Below, piece by piece: positions 16,379 through 25,534 of a DNA stretch of 64,000 nt. The DNA lies in contig NZ_MSDF01000013.1 in assembly GCF_002022275.1 (NCBI RefSeq), forward strand, positions 267,332 through 331,331, read 5' to 3'. Under the pieces are notes generated by a model, which was given only the letters and a program-made list of their open reading frames with translations, made no database searches and was not told the origin of the DNA. Source of the stretch: Pseudomonas fluorescens. Its GTDB lineage: Bacteria; Pseudomonadota; Gammaproteobacteria; Pseudomonadales; Pseudomonadaceae. The position numbers and the translations under genes were made by a program. How positions within the stretch are numbered: the first letter of the stretch is position 1; every line of letters starts with the position of its first letter.

Positions 16379-17575
16379 TCAATGGCCCTGCAGGGAAGTG
16401 GTATCGCGAAGCGACTCGATCATGCTTTGGACGGTCTGGGTGGTCTGGCCCTTGGCGCCGTTGCGGATGGCGGTGGCCGACACCTTGTCGCGCCGCACCA
16501 CCGGATAGGGGTAGAGCCAGCCCGACTCGTCATAAATACCGCGCACCCACATGCCACCCAGGTCACTGCCATGGATACCGTGAATCGGCTGACCTTGAGC
16601 CAGGCCCTTGATGTGTTTGAGTACCGCGTAAAAACCGCCGCCAGCATAGGCTTCGGGCAGCGACAGCACTTCGACCTTGCCCGTGAGGCCGGCCTCCTCG
16701 ACCGCCACACGCATCATGGCCTCACGGGTTTCGTATTCGTAAAACCGCGAGCCGGTCGGGAAGTAGTTCAGGTGCACGTCGGCGCGTCGGGTTTTTTCAT
16801 ACACCCGCATGCCGTGTTCGTAGCGGCCAATCTGGATTTCGCCGCGCTCCAGCGCCTGGGCATGGAGCTTGGGCACGATGGTGCTGTGCAGGTAGACCTT
16901 TTCCAGGCCCCTGGACTCGATGGCGTCACGGATCAACGCCAGGTGGGTTCGGTGAATCGGGTTGAATGTTCCGAAGAACACCCCCACGCCGCCGCGCTTG
17001 GGCAGCTTGCCGCGCAAATCCGACAGCAGGCCGATGGCAAACAACGCCACGCCAAACGCCAGGCCAAAGACCAGGAAGGCCATCTTGAGCCAGGGCAGGC
17101 CAAGGGTCGCGAGCGAGGTCACCACTATGTTGGCGGACAGCGCGATCAACACATTGCGGTTTCTATCGCCGATTTCCCGGTTAGCCAGCGCCAGCGCGAT
17201 GTATTGCATGCCTTGGGAAGCACAGGTGGTCAGCAGCGCAATCCCCGGTACGCCGCCAAGGTCCGACAGGTTGCCGGGCGGGAACACGCCGCCTTCCACC
17301 AGCGCGACGAACACGCCAATGTTGAAGGCAAGCTGAGGGATAAAACGCCCCAAACGCCCCAGGCTGACCAGCGCTGTGCGCAAATTAATGACTTCTTCGA
17401 GCTTGTTGCTCAACTTTGAATAATAAGGAATGAACAGCCCGATAAACGCACAGAGTACGATCAGCACGCTATTGGCAAAGGCCGCATGGGCCAGGCCATA
17501 GCTGGCATACATCAGCACGCCGATACTGATACCCAGTTGTACCGAAGGGCTGGTCAAGTGACCTGGTAGCTTCAT
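16379..17575 (-). CDS. Membrane-anchored nucleotidylyltransferase (N-terminal TM domain plus NMNAT-like domain)
   Basis: The start is ATG 17575, with GGAG eight bases upstream; an 11-residue longer frame exists. Residues ~1-185 hold about five or six hydrophobic helices of no family I recognise. Residues ~195-398 form an HxGH-type nucleotidyltransferase domain with GTFNP (202-206), HRTH (208-211) and the C-terminal SATAIR (366-371), the signature pair of NMNAT/CCT-type adenylyl- or cytidylyltransferases. The fusion puts the active site at the membrane. Its ATG overlaps the stop of the upstream small gene. Substrate unknown. Confidence 0.82.
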   Translation of the reverse strand: MKLPGHLTSPSVQLGISIGVLMYASYGLAHAAFANSVLIVLCAFIGLFIPYYSKLSNKLEEVINLRTALVSLGRLGRFIPQLAFNIGVFVALVEGGVFPPGNLSDLGGVPGIALLTTCASQGMQYIALALANREIGDRNRNVLIALSANIVVTSLATLGLPWLKMAFLVFGLAFGVALFAIGLLSDLRGKLPKRGGVGVFFGTFNPIHRTHLALIRDAIESRGLEKVYLHSTIVPKLHAQALERGEIQIGRYEHGMRVYEKTRRADVHLNYFPTGSRFYEYETREAMMRVAVEEAGLTGKVEVLSLPEAYAGGGFYAVLKHIKGLAQGQPIHGIHGSDLGGMWVRGIYDESGWLYPYPVVRRDKVSATAIRNGAKGQTTQTVQSMIESLRDTTSLQGH

Positions 17576-17859
17576 GCCTTGCACTCCTGCAGCCGCAGGC
17601 CGGGCCACATGTCCGGCAATGAGGCATAGTTTGAATGTGTCACTGAAACAAATGTATGGCTCATTGCCTTAAGTGTCAGGGCGCTGGAAGTATCGACGGT
17701 CGAGACTTGCCCGGCGCTTAATATTAAGTTGCCAATAACTTCCTCCTGGATAACCTGAAGACGCCCAATAATGGTTTTAATCGTGTAACCCATTGGATGA
17801 CTCAAGCATATAACTTCACCCTGACTCATCAAAAACCTGGCACTGCGCTGAAAGTTCAC
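17572..17859 (-). CDS. Small DUF2917/cupin-like protein, first gene of the operon
   Basis: I favour GTG 17859 (95 residues) because AGGAG lies seven bases before it; ATG 17877 would add six residues. The pattern GEVICLSHPMGYTIKTIIGRLQVIQ ... LILSAGQVSTVDTSSALTLKAMSHTFVSV resembles the small beta-barrel layout of DUF2917 proteins. Only weak similarity can be judged by eye. The stop overlaps the next ATG (GCATGA), showing translational coupling to the nucleotidylyltransferase. Confidence 0.6.
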   Translation of the reverse strand: MNFQRSARFLMSQGEVICLSHPMGYTIKTIIGRLQVIQEEVIGNLILSAGQVSTVDTSSALTLKAMSHTFVSVTHSNYASLPDMWPGLRLQECKA

Positions 17860-17993
17860 ATCGTCACTCCTGTGCATGAAACACGGCGGGGTAATAAATA
17901 GTGATCGGAGAGTTGCGGGCGCTCAAACAACCTTTTGGCAGGTGATGCATGCAGCCAGGGAATGCGTAAGTTTGGATCCACTTTGTAAAACAC

Positions 17994-18010
17994 TTCACAT
18001 CAATTCACAT
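17994..18010. promoter_or_regulatory. Direct repeat in the divergent LysR/operon promoter region
   Basis: TTCACAT occurs twice (17994-18000 and 18004-18010), one helical turn apart, in the 266-base gap between the operon and its divergent LysR gene. This is a plausible LysR-type operator. Confidence 0.35.
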
Positions 18011-18125
18011 TACTTTCCCTTGCGAAACATTTAGACTCAAATTTCGGCAGTGATATTGACGGCGCTACTTCCCATATATAGGGACATTTAACTTCATGGT
18101 TCGTGGTGAAAAGGGATGATGTCAG

Positions 18126-19106
18126 ATGTCTAGACCGCTACCACCGTTGGACTTGTTGATTGGATTTGAAGCCGCGGCGCGGCAACTTAGTTTTTCCAAG
18201 GCGGGCAATGAAGTTTTTGTGACGCAGTCGGCAATCAGTCGGCAGGTCAAGAAACTTGAAGAGTTTGTAGGCAGTGCGCTTTTCGAGCGCAGGCATCGCT
18301 CGCTGGAGCTTACGGAAACGGGGCGTGAGCTGTTTGAGGTGGTCAGTGAAACGCTGGCGCGCCTGTCACAGACGGTTTACAACCTGCGCAAAGAGCCCAG
18401 CCACCAGAGCATCAAGATCTCCACCACAACCTCTTTCGCCTCATTGTGGCTGGTGCCGCGCCTGGCGCGTTTTCGGGAGCTGCACCCGGAGATTGCCATC
18501 CACCTTGAAGCGGACAATCGGGTGGTGGACCTCAAGCAGGGCTCTGTTGACCTCGCTATTCGCTACTGCTCGTCAGACCAGATAAACCCGCAGACGGATG
18601 TGTGCCTGTCGACCGAGGAGGTGTTTGCGGTGTGCAGCCCTCTGTTATTACGCCGAAGTGGGCGAACGATTAATTGCATCGAGGACTTGCAACATCACAC
18701 CCTGCTGCATTTGAGTGATTCGCAAAATGCCTGGCCCTGGTTGCAGTGGGCCAACTGGCTCAACGCCTCAAGGCCCTCGGTGCCGGTGGCCGATGTCGGC
18801 CTTCGCTTCAGCCATTTCGACCAGATGATTCACGCGGCCAGCATGGGCCATGGCGTGGCGCTGGGCACTTCGCCGCTCGTCAATCACTTGCTGGACGAGG
18901 GGTTGCTGGTGGCGCCTTTGGCGACTCGTGTAAAAAGCCCGCGCTCGTTCTATATCTGCCAGGGCGCGCGCCCTAACGAGGCCACGAACTTGTTGGTGCA
19001 GTGGATGATGAACGCGTTCAATTCGCCCGATGAGCCCTTGGTACCGCGCGAAGCCTTGCCCTACCAACTGGTGGTGAACGCGCAAGGCTTCTCGCCAGCG
19101 GTGTAA
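18126..19106 (+). CDS. LysR-family transcriptional regulator (GcvA-like)
   Basis: The 326-residue protein has an N-terminal winged helix (residues ~1-65, with SKAGNEVFVTQSAISRQVKKLEEFVG) and a periplasmic-binding-like effector domain (SIKISTTTSFASLWLVPRLARF onward). The PLPPLDLLIGFEAAARQLSFS start and overall length match the GcvA-like subgroup. It diverges from the five-gene operon ending at 14007, which it probably controls. It converges with the DUF6671 gene, leaving no space between stops. Confidence 0.93.
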   Translation: MSRPLPPLDLLIGFEAAARQLSFSKAGNEVFVTQSAISRQVKKLEEFVGSALFERRHRSLELTETGRELFEVVSETLARLSQTVYNLRKEPSHQSIKISTTTSFASLWLVPRLARFRELHPEIAIHLEADNRVVDLKQGSVDLAIRYCSSDQINPQTDVCLSTEEVFAVCSPLLLRRSGRTINCIEDLQHHTLLHLSDSQNAWPWLQWANWLNASRPSVPVADVGLRFSHFDQMIHAASMGHGVALGTSPLVNHLLDEGLLVAPLATRVKSPRSFYICQGARPNEATNLLVQWMMNAFNSPDEPLVPREALPYQLVVNAQGFSPAV

Positions 19107-19883
19107 TCACGCCACGCGGGCCCGGTAACCTTCCTTCGCCAGGCGAGCGCTCAGGCGCTCGGCTACCTGTGCGATCGAAATCATGCGGGACGGGTTCATA
19201 TGGGCGCGCAGGTCGGTTTCCAGGTGGACCCAGCCATCCGTGGAGTGCCTGGCGCAGACCTCAAAAGCTTCGGCCAGGGCCTGCTCGTCGCCGATGCCCT
19301 TGTACACCCACTCCGGCATGACCACGCCGACACCTGGATCATGGGGCACCACCAGCACTTTGGTCTGCGGCCAGCCAATCAACGCCAGCAACGCGCGCAC
19401 CTCGGGGGCATTTATATCGGGTGGAACACGGCCGTTGTCAAAACGTGTCGGAGTGTCTGTTACGTATTCAACACATTCAAAACCCGTCTCACGGTCAACA
19501 AAGGCGAGCAATTCTGCGTTGCGCGCACCCGGGAACAGTAACTGGGATGGCCGGTAGGTACCTTCACTGGAGACCGCGCGCGCGACCCCGGTGGCATCGC
19601 AGGCGCGACGGGCTTTTTCCAACGCAGCGTCAAAGGCGGTGCCAGGGCGGCGAACATCGCCAGAGAAAGTACCAAGTGCGTCGGTGTCATAACCAATCGG
19701 CAGTAATACCTGAAAACCAAGTGCGGCCAATACCGGGCCCAGTACCACTTCCTTGCCGTGCATGGTGGCGATCAAAATATCCGGACCGGTTTCGCCACCC
19801 GCAACTTTGTGGGTCAATACCGCAGGCAAACTTTCTGTACTTAGAGAACCTTGGGATGACAAGTTATTGTGTGCAAGTGTCAT
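19107..19883 (-). CDS. DUF6671 family protein
   Basis: The 258-residue product from ATG 19883 shows the DUF6671 pattern: ATMHGKE near the start, YDTDALGTFSGDVRRP, and AVSSEGTYRPSQLLFPGARNAELLAFVD. Acidic/His residues recur in VPHDPGVGVV. The family is uncharacterised. An upstream in-frame ATG at 19976 adds 31 residues, but its Shine-Dalgarno would sit one base from the start, so I prefer 19883. It converges with the LysR gene and may share its pathway. Confidence 0.72.
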   Translation of the reverse strand: MTLAHNNLSSQGSLSTESLPAVLTHKVAGGETGPDILIATMHGKEVVLGPVLAALGFQVLLPIGYDTDALGTFSGDVRRPGTAFDAALEKARRACDATGVARAVSSEGTYRPSQLLFPGARNAELLAFVDRETGFECVEYVTDTPTRFDNGRVPPDINAPEVRALLALIGWPQTKVLVVPHDPGVGVVMPEWVYKGIGDEQALAEAFEVCARHSTDGWVHLETDLRAHMNPSRMISIAQVAERLSARLAKEGYRARVA

Positions 19884-19930
19884 TGATAGTGTCCATAGGC
19901 ATACAGGTTTTTGGTATGCAGGCAATCTAT

Positions 19931-20044
19931 TAAGCGCAGCTGTTAAGTGCAAATGACATTTGAGTGAGTTTGGCATGCCTTCATGGAATACGAACCGCCC
20001 ACACGTTATAAATCAGTGCAGCTGACTTATTGGTAAGCGCAGCT
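19931..20044. repeat. Short direct repeat in the DUF6671 upstream region
   Basis: TAAGCGCAGCT appears at 19931-19941 and again at 20034-20044 in an AT-richer 240-base gap that otherwise holds no recognisable gene. It may mark promoter or operator sites. Confidence 0.35.
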
Positions 20045-20123
20045 AAATAAACGCAGTGAGCGACAAGTGCGGGGATAGATTCAAAGATGGGCGTTGCCGC
20101 CCACCGTTGAAAAAAGTGGCGAT

Positions 20124-21008
20124 TTAACTATGACGGTAAAACCGATCCAGCAACGCCGGCAACCCGGCCCGCCACGCCCGTGGCTTGATGCCAAAGGTGT
20201 GCAGGATTTTCTTGCAGGCCAGCACCGCATGTTGCGGTTCATCCGCCGCATCCGGCCGGGCAGCGTGGGCTTGGGCGGTGGGCGATTCGATCGCCAGCGG
20301 GTGGAAGTTGCGCGCTTCGGTGAGGATCGCCTGGCCCAACGCGACAGGCGTGGTCGCCTCATGCCCGGCGTAGTGGTAGGTGCCCCACAACGGCGCCGCG
20401 CAATCGAGCTGCTTGAGCACCGAAATGATCACCCGCGCCGCATCGTCCACCGGCGTCGGATTACCGCGACGGTCATCCGCCATCAGCAATTCATCGGGTT
20501 TTTCCGCCCGGGCCAGAAAGCGCCCAAGGGTGCCGTCGACACTGTCATCGAGCAACCAGCCAAAGCGCAGCAACACATGTTGCGGGCAAGTAGCGCGCAC
20601 GCTCTGTTCGATGCGCCACAACGCCTGGCCGCGCAGGCCGAGGGGGACGGGCTCGTCTTTCTCGCTGTAGGCGGTGGCACGGGAGCCGTCGAACACACGG
20701 TAGCTGGACGGTTGCACCAGGGTGATGTTGTGGTGCTGGCACAGTTCGGCCAAGCGCTCGATGGCGTATTCCTGGCTTGCCAGGCGAGTTTCGCTGACAG
20801 CTTCGGCCTGAAACCAGTCGAAATAGTAGGCGAGGTTGATCAACGCATCGGGACGGGTGTCGTCGAGCAATTGGGTGAGGCTCGCGGCATCCCAGCCGTC
20901 TTGGGGCGGTTTGGGTGCGAGGAAACCGATGTCTTCCTCTGCACCGAGGCGAATCAGCGCCTGCCCGAGGGCATTCCCGCCGCCCAGTAACATAAGGCGC
21001 ATTCGCAT
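20124..21008 (-). CDS. RmlD-like NAD(P)-dependent sugar-nucleotide-binding protein
   Basis: The 294-residue protein begins MRMRLMLLGGGNALGQAL, a Rossmann dinucleotide motif. It continues with DALINLAYYFDW and VQPSSYRVFDGSRATAYSEKDEP, matching the RmlD_sub_bind (dTDP-4-dehydrorhamnose reductase-like) family. The canonical Tyr-x3-Lys catalytic pair is not obvious, and no other sugar-nucleotide genes are nearby, so the reaction is uncertain. It diverges from lhr. Confidence 0.8.
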   Translation of the reverse strand: MRMRLMLLGGGNALGQALIRLGAEEDIGFLAPKPPQDGWDAASLTQLLDDTRPDALINLAYYFDWFQAEAVSETRLASQEYAIERLAELCQHHNITLVQPSSYRVFDGSRATAYSEKDEPVPLGLRGQALWRIEQSVRATCPQHVLLRFGWLLDDSVDGTLGRFLARAEKPDELLMADDRRGNPTPVDDAARVIISVLKQLDCAAPLWGTYHYAGHEATTPVALGQAILTEARNFHPLAIESPTAQAHAARPDAADEPQHAVLACKKILHTFGIKPRAWRAGLPALLDRFYRHS

Positions 21009-21175
21009 AGATTGAGCAGGCCCGGTCTGTTTGGAACGATGGTTATTGTCGGCAGGCGAGTGAAGCCAGCCGTAGGTAGTTGCCAGAATCGTTGCATTTT
21101 GCGGGTTTGTAGCGCAACCGTCACGGATAAAGTGCGCGATTGCAACTTGTTGAAGCTGGGGTTATCAATCACTGG

Positions 21176-24100
21176 ATGAACCTTCCTGAATCCACCGACA
21201 CGGCCTTGAACGGTTTCCACCCTGCCGTCAGCGCCTGGTTCGGCAGTACATTCCCTGCGGTGACCGGCGCACAGGCCCGGGCGTGGCCGTTGATCCGTCA
21301 GCGCCGCTCAACCCTGATCGCCGCGCCCACCGGCTCCGGTAAAACGCTGACGGCCTTTCTCGCGGTGCTCGATGACCTGGTCCACCAAGGCCTGGCCCAC
21401 GGCGGGCAACTGCCGGATGAGACGCTGGTGGTCTACGTGTCGCCGCTCAAGGCGCTCTCGAACGATATCCAGATCAACCTGCAAAACCCGCTGGCCGGGA
21501 TCACCGAGCAGTTGCAACGCCAAGGGTTGCCGCCGCTGGTCATCCGCACCGCTGTGCGCACTGGCGACACCCCGCAAAAAGACCGTGCGCTGATGCGCAA
21601 ACGCCCGCCGCATATCCTTGTGACGACCCCGGAATCACTCTATGTGCTGCTGGGTTCAGACTCCGGCCGGCAGATGCTCGCCAGCGTGCGCACGGTGATC
21701 GTCGATGAAATCCACGCCATCGCAGCGGGCAAGCGCGGCAGTCACCTGGCGCTGAGCCTGGAGCGCCTGCAAGGCCTGTGTGCCGAGCCGTTGACGCGCA
21801 TCGGCCTCTCGGCCACGCAAAAGCCCATCCATGCGGTATCGCGCTTTCTGGTGGGCACCGGCCGTGACTGCGCGATTGTTGATATCGGCCACGCCCGCCC
21901 GCGCGACCTGGACATCGAAGTGCCGCCGGTGCCGCTCTCCGCGGTGATGGCCAACGACGTATGGGAATTGGTCTACGACCGCCTCGCGGCCCTGGCACGC
22001 GAACATCGCACCACGTTGGTGTTCGTCAACACGCGGCGGCTGGCCGAGCGCCTGGCGCGGCACTTGAGCGAACGCCTGGGCAAACCCTGTGTCGCCGCCC
22101 ACCACGGCAGCCTCGCCAAGGAAATGCGCCTGGACGCCGAGCAACGCCTCAAGGCCGGCGAGTTGCAAGTGTTGATCGCCACCGCGTCGCTGGAGCTGGG
22201 GATTGATATCGGCGAGGTGGACCTGGTCTGTCAGATCGGCTCGCCGGGCTCCATCAACGGCTTTCTGCAACGGGTCGGACGCTCCGGCCACCAGGTCGGC
22301 GGCACGCCCAAGGGGCGCTTGTTCGCCACCACCCGCGATGACTTGATCGAATGCGCCGCCCTGCTCGATTGCGTGCGCCGGGGTGAACTCGACACCCTGC
22401 ACATCCCCGTCGCGCCGCTGGACGTGCTGGCCCAGCAGATCATTGCCGAGGTCAGCACCCGGGAATGGCCGGAACAGGCGCTGCTCGCGCTCATCCGCCG
22501 CGCTTCACCTTACGCCGATCTGGATGAACGGCACTATCAGGCGCTGCTGCGAATGCTCTCGGACGGCTACAACGGTCGCCAGGGCATCCGCAGCGCCTAC
22601 TTGCACCGCGACGCCGTGACCCACACCCTGCGCGGCCGCCGGGGTGCCAGGCTGACCGCCGTGACCAGCGGCGGCACCATCCCTGACAACGCCGACTACA
22701 GCGTGCTGCTCGAACCTCAGAGCCTGAACATCGGCAGCGTCAACGAAGACTTCGCGGTAGAGAGCATCGCCGGGGATATCTTCCAGCTCGGCAATACCTC
22801 CTACCGGATCTTGCGCGTGGAGGCCGGCAAAGTGCGGGTTGAAGACGCCCATGGCCAGCCGCCGACCATCCCGTTCTGGCTCGGCGAAGCGCCGGGGCGC
22901 AGCAACGAATTGTCGGCGGCGTTGGCGCGGTTTCAGGGGCAGTTGGACGCACTGCTGGGCGCCACGCCCGGCGACCTGCAAGGCGCGCAAGACTGGCTCA
23001 CCGAAACCCTCGGCCTGAACCGCGCCAGCGCTGAGCAAATCCTCGATTACCTGGCCCGTACCCGCCTGGCTCTCAGCGCTTTGCCGTCTTGGGACACGTT
23101 GATCATGGAGCGGTTTTTCGACGCCTCCGGTGGCACTCAACTGATCATTCACACGCCGTTCGGCAGCCGTATCAATCGTGCCTGGGGCCTGGCGCTGCGC
23201 AAGCGTTTTTGCCGCACGTTCAACTTTGAATTGCAGGCGGCGGCCAGCGAAAATGCAATCGTGTTGTCGCTGTCGACCAGCCACAGTTTTGAGCTCGATG
23301 AAGTCTGGCGTTACCTCAACAGCCACAGCGCCGAACACCTCCTGATCCAGGCCGTACTCGATGCGCCGCTGTTCGGTGTGCGCTGGCGCTGGAACGCCGG
23401 TGTGGCGCTGGCATTGCCGCGCTTTACCGGCGGGCGCAAAGTAGCGCCGCAGGTCCAGCGCATGAAAAGCGAAGACCTGATCGCCAGCGTCTTTCCCGAC
23501 CAGATCGCCTGCCTGGAAAACCTCGCCGGCGAACGCGAAGTGCCCGAGCACCCGCTGGTGGAACAGACCCTCGACGATTGCCTGCACGAAGCCATGGACA
23601 GCGACGGCTGGCTGGCCCTGCTGCGACGCATCGAGCGCGGCGAGGTGCGCCTGATCAGCCGCGACCTGCCCGCGCCCTCACCCATGGCCGCGGAAATTCT
23701 CAGCGCGCGCCCCTACACCTTTCTCGACGACGCACCGCTGGAAGAACGCCGCACCCAGGCCGTGCTCAACCGCCGCTGGAGCGACCCGCAAAGCACTGAC
23801 GACCTCGGCGCACTGGACCTCGACGCCATCGCCGGGGTGCGCGAAGAAGCCTGGCCGGCACCCCATGGCCTGGATGAAATGCACGAAGCGCTGATGAGCC
23901 TGGCGTGTATCGCCGCCAGTGAAGTCACGCCGCAATGGGCGCAATGGCTGCACGTGCTGGCCAAGGGTGGCCGCGCCTATCAATTGAGCAGCGGCCTGTG
24001 GGTCGCCGTGGAACGTTTGAGTTGCTTGCAGGCGATCTACCCCAACGGCTTGCCGCTGCTGCCCGGCTTCGATGAGCCGTGGACTTTTGATGAGGCGATC

Positions 24101-25423
24101 ACAGAAGTGTTGCGCGCGCGCCTCGGTGGCTTCGGCCCGCTGACCTTGATCGAGATTGCTGCGCCGCTGGCCCTGCCGGTGGCGGACGTGACCCAGGCCC
24201 TCGCCCGCCTGGAGCAGGAAGGCTACGTGATGCGCGGCTATTTCACACCTGGCGCCAGCACTGAAGAATGGTGCGAGCGACACCTGCTGGCGCGCATTCA
24301 TCGCTACACGGTGAAGCGTCTGCGTCGGGAAATCGAGCCGGTGGTGCTGCAGGACTTCATGCGCTTTCTGTTTGATTGGCAGCACCTGTCCGCCGGCACG
24401 CGCGGCCAGGGCAGCGGCATGTTGGCGCAGATCGTTGCGCAATTCGAAGGCTATGCCGCCGCCACTTCGGCCTGGGACAGCGACCTGCTTGGCGCGCGGG
24501 TCAAGGATTACTCATCCACCTGGCTCGACGAGCTGTGCCGCAGCGGCAAGCTGGTGTGGACGCGCCTGAGCCACAAGGCCAGCGCAATGGCCTTGCGCAG
24601 CACGCCGGTGGTGTTACTGCCGCGCAGCCAGGTGGCGTTGTGGAGCGGGCTGACTGAACTCACGGACAGCTCGACACTGTCGCCCAAGGCGCAGAAAGTC
24701 CACCAGGCCCTGCGCGATCAGGGTGCGCTGTTTTTCGATGAGTTGATGCACGAGGCGCATCTGCTGCGCAGCGAATTGGAAACCGCCCTGCAGGAATTGG
24801 TTGGCGCCGGGTTGGTGAATGCCGACAGCTTCGCCGGCCTGCGCGCCCTGACCACGCCTGCCAGCAAACGCCAGGCACGCAGCAGCCGACGTGGGCGCGG
24901 CGCGTTTATCGGCGGCATGGACGATGCCGGGCGTTGGGCGCTGGTTCGGCGTTCACCCACCGCCGCCGGCCCGCACTCGGCCGAGACCCTGGAGCATGTC
25001 GCAATGACCTTGCTGCGCCGCTACGGCGTGGTGTTCTGGCGCTTGCTTGCGCGTGAGGCGGACTGGTTGCCGAGCTGGCGTGAATTGTTGCGCACGTTCC
25101 ATCGGCTGGAGGCGCGCGGGGAGATTCGCGGCGGGCGGTTTGTGAGTGGGCTGGCGGGAGAACAGTTTGCGCTGCCAGAGGCGATTCCGTTGCTGCGTGA
25201 AGTTCGGCGGCGGCCCCATGACGGCAGTCTGGTTGCGGTGTGTGGGGCGGATCCGTTGAATCTGGTGGGTACGCTGTTGCCAGGGGACAAAGTGCCGGCG
25301 GTAAGCGGGAACCGGGTGGTGTATCGGGATGGATTGCTGGCGGCGGTGATGGTCGCAGGCAAGCAGCAGATTTGGGTGGAGGTGGATCAGTTGGCGGTGC
25401 AGGAGAAGTTGATCAGGCACTGA
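21176..25423 (+). CDS. lhr: Large ATP-dependent helicase Lhr
   Basis: The 1415-residue protein is a ski2-like superfamily 2 helicase. Walker A APTGSGKT (50-57), DEIH (177-180), SATQKP and QRVGRSGH (365-372) form the helicase core. Lhr-core winged-helix and beta-barrel domains follow up to about residue 860. The ~550-residue C-terminal extension holds several more winged helices, as in full-length bacterial Lhr. It unwinds RNA:DNA hybrids and is linked to DNA repair. ATG 21176 begins the conserved region; an upstream non-ATG start would add 12 residues. Confidence 0.94.
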   Translation: MNLPESTDTALNGFHPAVSAWFGSTFPAVTGAQARAWPLIRQRRSTLIAAPTGSGKTLTAFLAVLDDLVHQGLAHGGQLPDETLVVYVSPLKALSNDIQINLQNPLAGITEQLQRQGLPPLVIRTAVRTGDTPQKDRALMRKRPPHILVTTPESLYVLLGSDSGRQMLASVRTVIVDEIHAIAAGKRGSHLALSLERLQGLCAEPLTRIGLSATQKPIHAVSRFLVGTGRDCAIVDIGHARPRDLDIEVPPVPLSAVMANDVWELVYDRLAALAREHRTTLVFVNTRRLAERLARHLSERLGKPCVAAHHGSLAKEMRLDAEQRLKAGELQVLIATASLELGIDIGEVDLVCQIGSPGSINGFLQRVGRSGHQVGGTPKGRLFATTRDDLIECAALLDCVRRGELDTLHIPVAPLDVLAQQIIAEVSTREWPEQALLALIRRASPYADLDERHYQALLRMLSDGYNGRQGIRSAYLHRDAVTHTLRGRRGARLTAVTSGGTIPDNADYSVLLEPQSLNIGSVNEDFAVESIAGDIFQLGNTSYRILRVEAGKVRVEDAHGQPPTIPFWLGEAPGRSNELSAALARFQGQLDALLGATPGDLQGAQDWLTETLGLNRASAEQILDYLARTRLALSALPSWDTLIMERFFDASGGTQLIIHTPFGSRINRAWGLALRKRFCRTFNFELQAAASENAIVLSLSTSHSFELDEVWRYLNSHSAEHLLIQAVLDAPLFGVRWRWNAGVALALPRFTGGRKVAPQVQRMKSEDLIASVFPDQIACLENLAGEREVPEHPLVEQTLDDCLHEAMDSDGWLALLRRIERGEVRLISRDLPAPSPMAAEILSARPYTFLDDAPLEERRTQAVLNRRWSDPQSTDDLGALDLDAIAGVREEAWPAPHGLDEMHEALMSLACIAASEVTPQWAQWLHVLAKGGRAYQLSSGLWVAVERLSCLQAIYPNGLPLLPGFDEPWTFDEAITEVLRARLGGFGPLTLIEIAAPLALPVADVTQALARLEQEGYVMRGYFTPGASTEEWCERHLLARIHRYTVKRLRREIEPVVLQDFMRFLFDWQHLSAGTRGQGSGMLAQIVAQFEGYAAATSAWDSDLLGARVKDYSSTWLDELCRSGKLVWTRLSHKASAMALRSTPVVLLPRSQVALWSGLTELTDSSTLSPKAQKVHQALRDQGALFFDELMHEAHLLRSELETALQELVGAGLVNADSFAGLRALTTPASKRQARSSRRGRGAFIGGMDDAGRWALVRRSPTAAGPHSAETLEHVAMTLLRRYGVVFWRLLAREADWLPSWRELLRTFHRLEARGEIRGGRFVSGLAGEQFALPEAIPLLREVRRRPHDGSLVAVCGADPLNLVGTLLPGDKVPAVSGNRVVYRDGLLAAVMVAGKQQIWVEVDQLAVQEKLIRH

Positions 25424-25447
25424 AATTTGTATTGACCTCACCGGCCT

Positions 25448-25514
25448 CATCGCGGGCAAGCCCGGCTCCCACATGGAACGCATTCCCACTGTGAGAGCTG
25501 GCTTGCCTGCGATG
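25448..25514. repeat. Degenerate REP pair
   Basis: Two diverged REP cores (25448-25473 and 25490-25514) with CTCCCAC/GTGAGAG facing inward. The arms differ at several positions (GCGGGCAAGCCCGG versus GGCTTGCCTGCG). It lies between convergent lhr and the MscS gene. Confidence 0.8.
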
Positions 25515-25534
25515 ACGCCCGTACAGCCCCCTGA

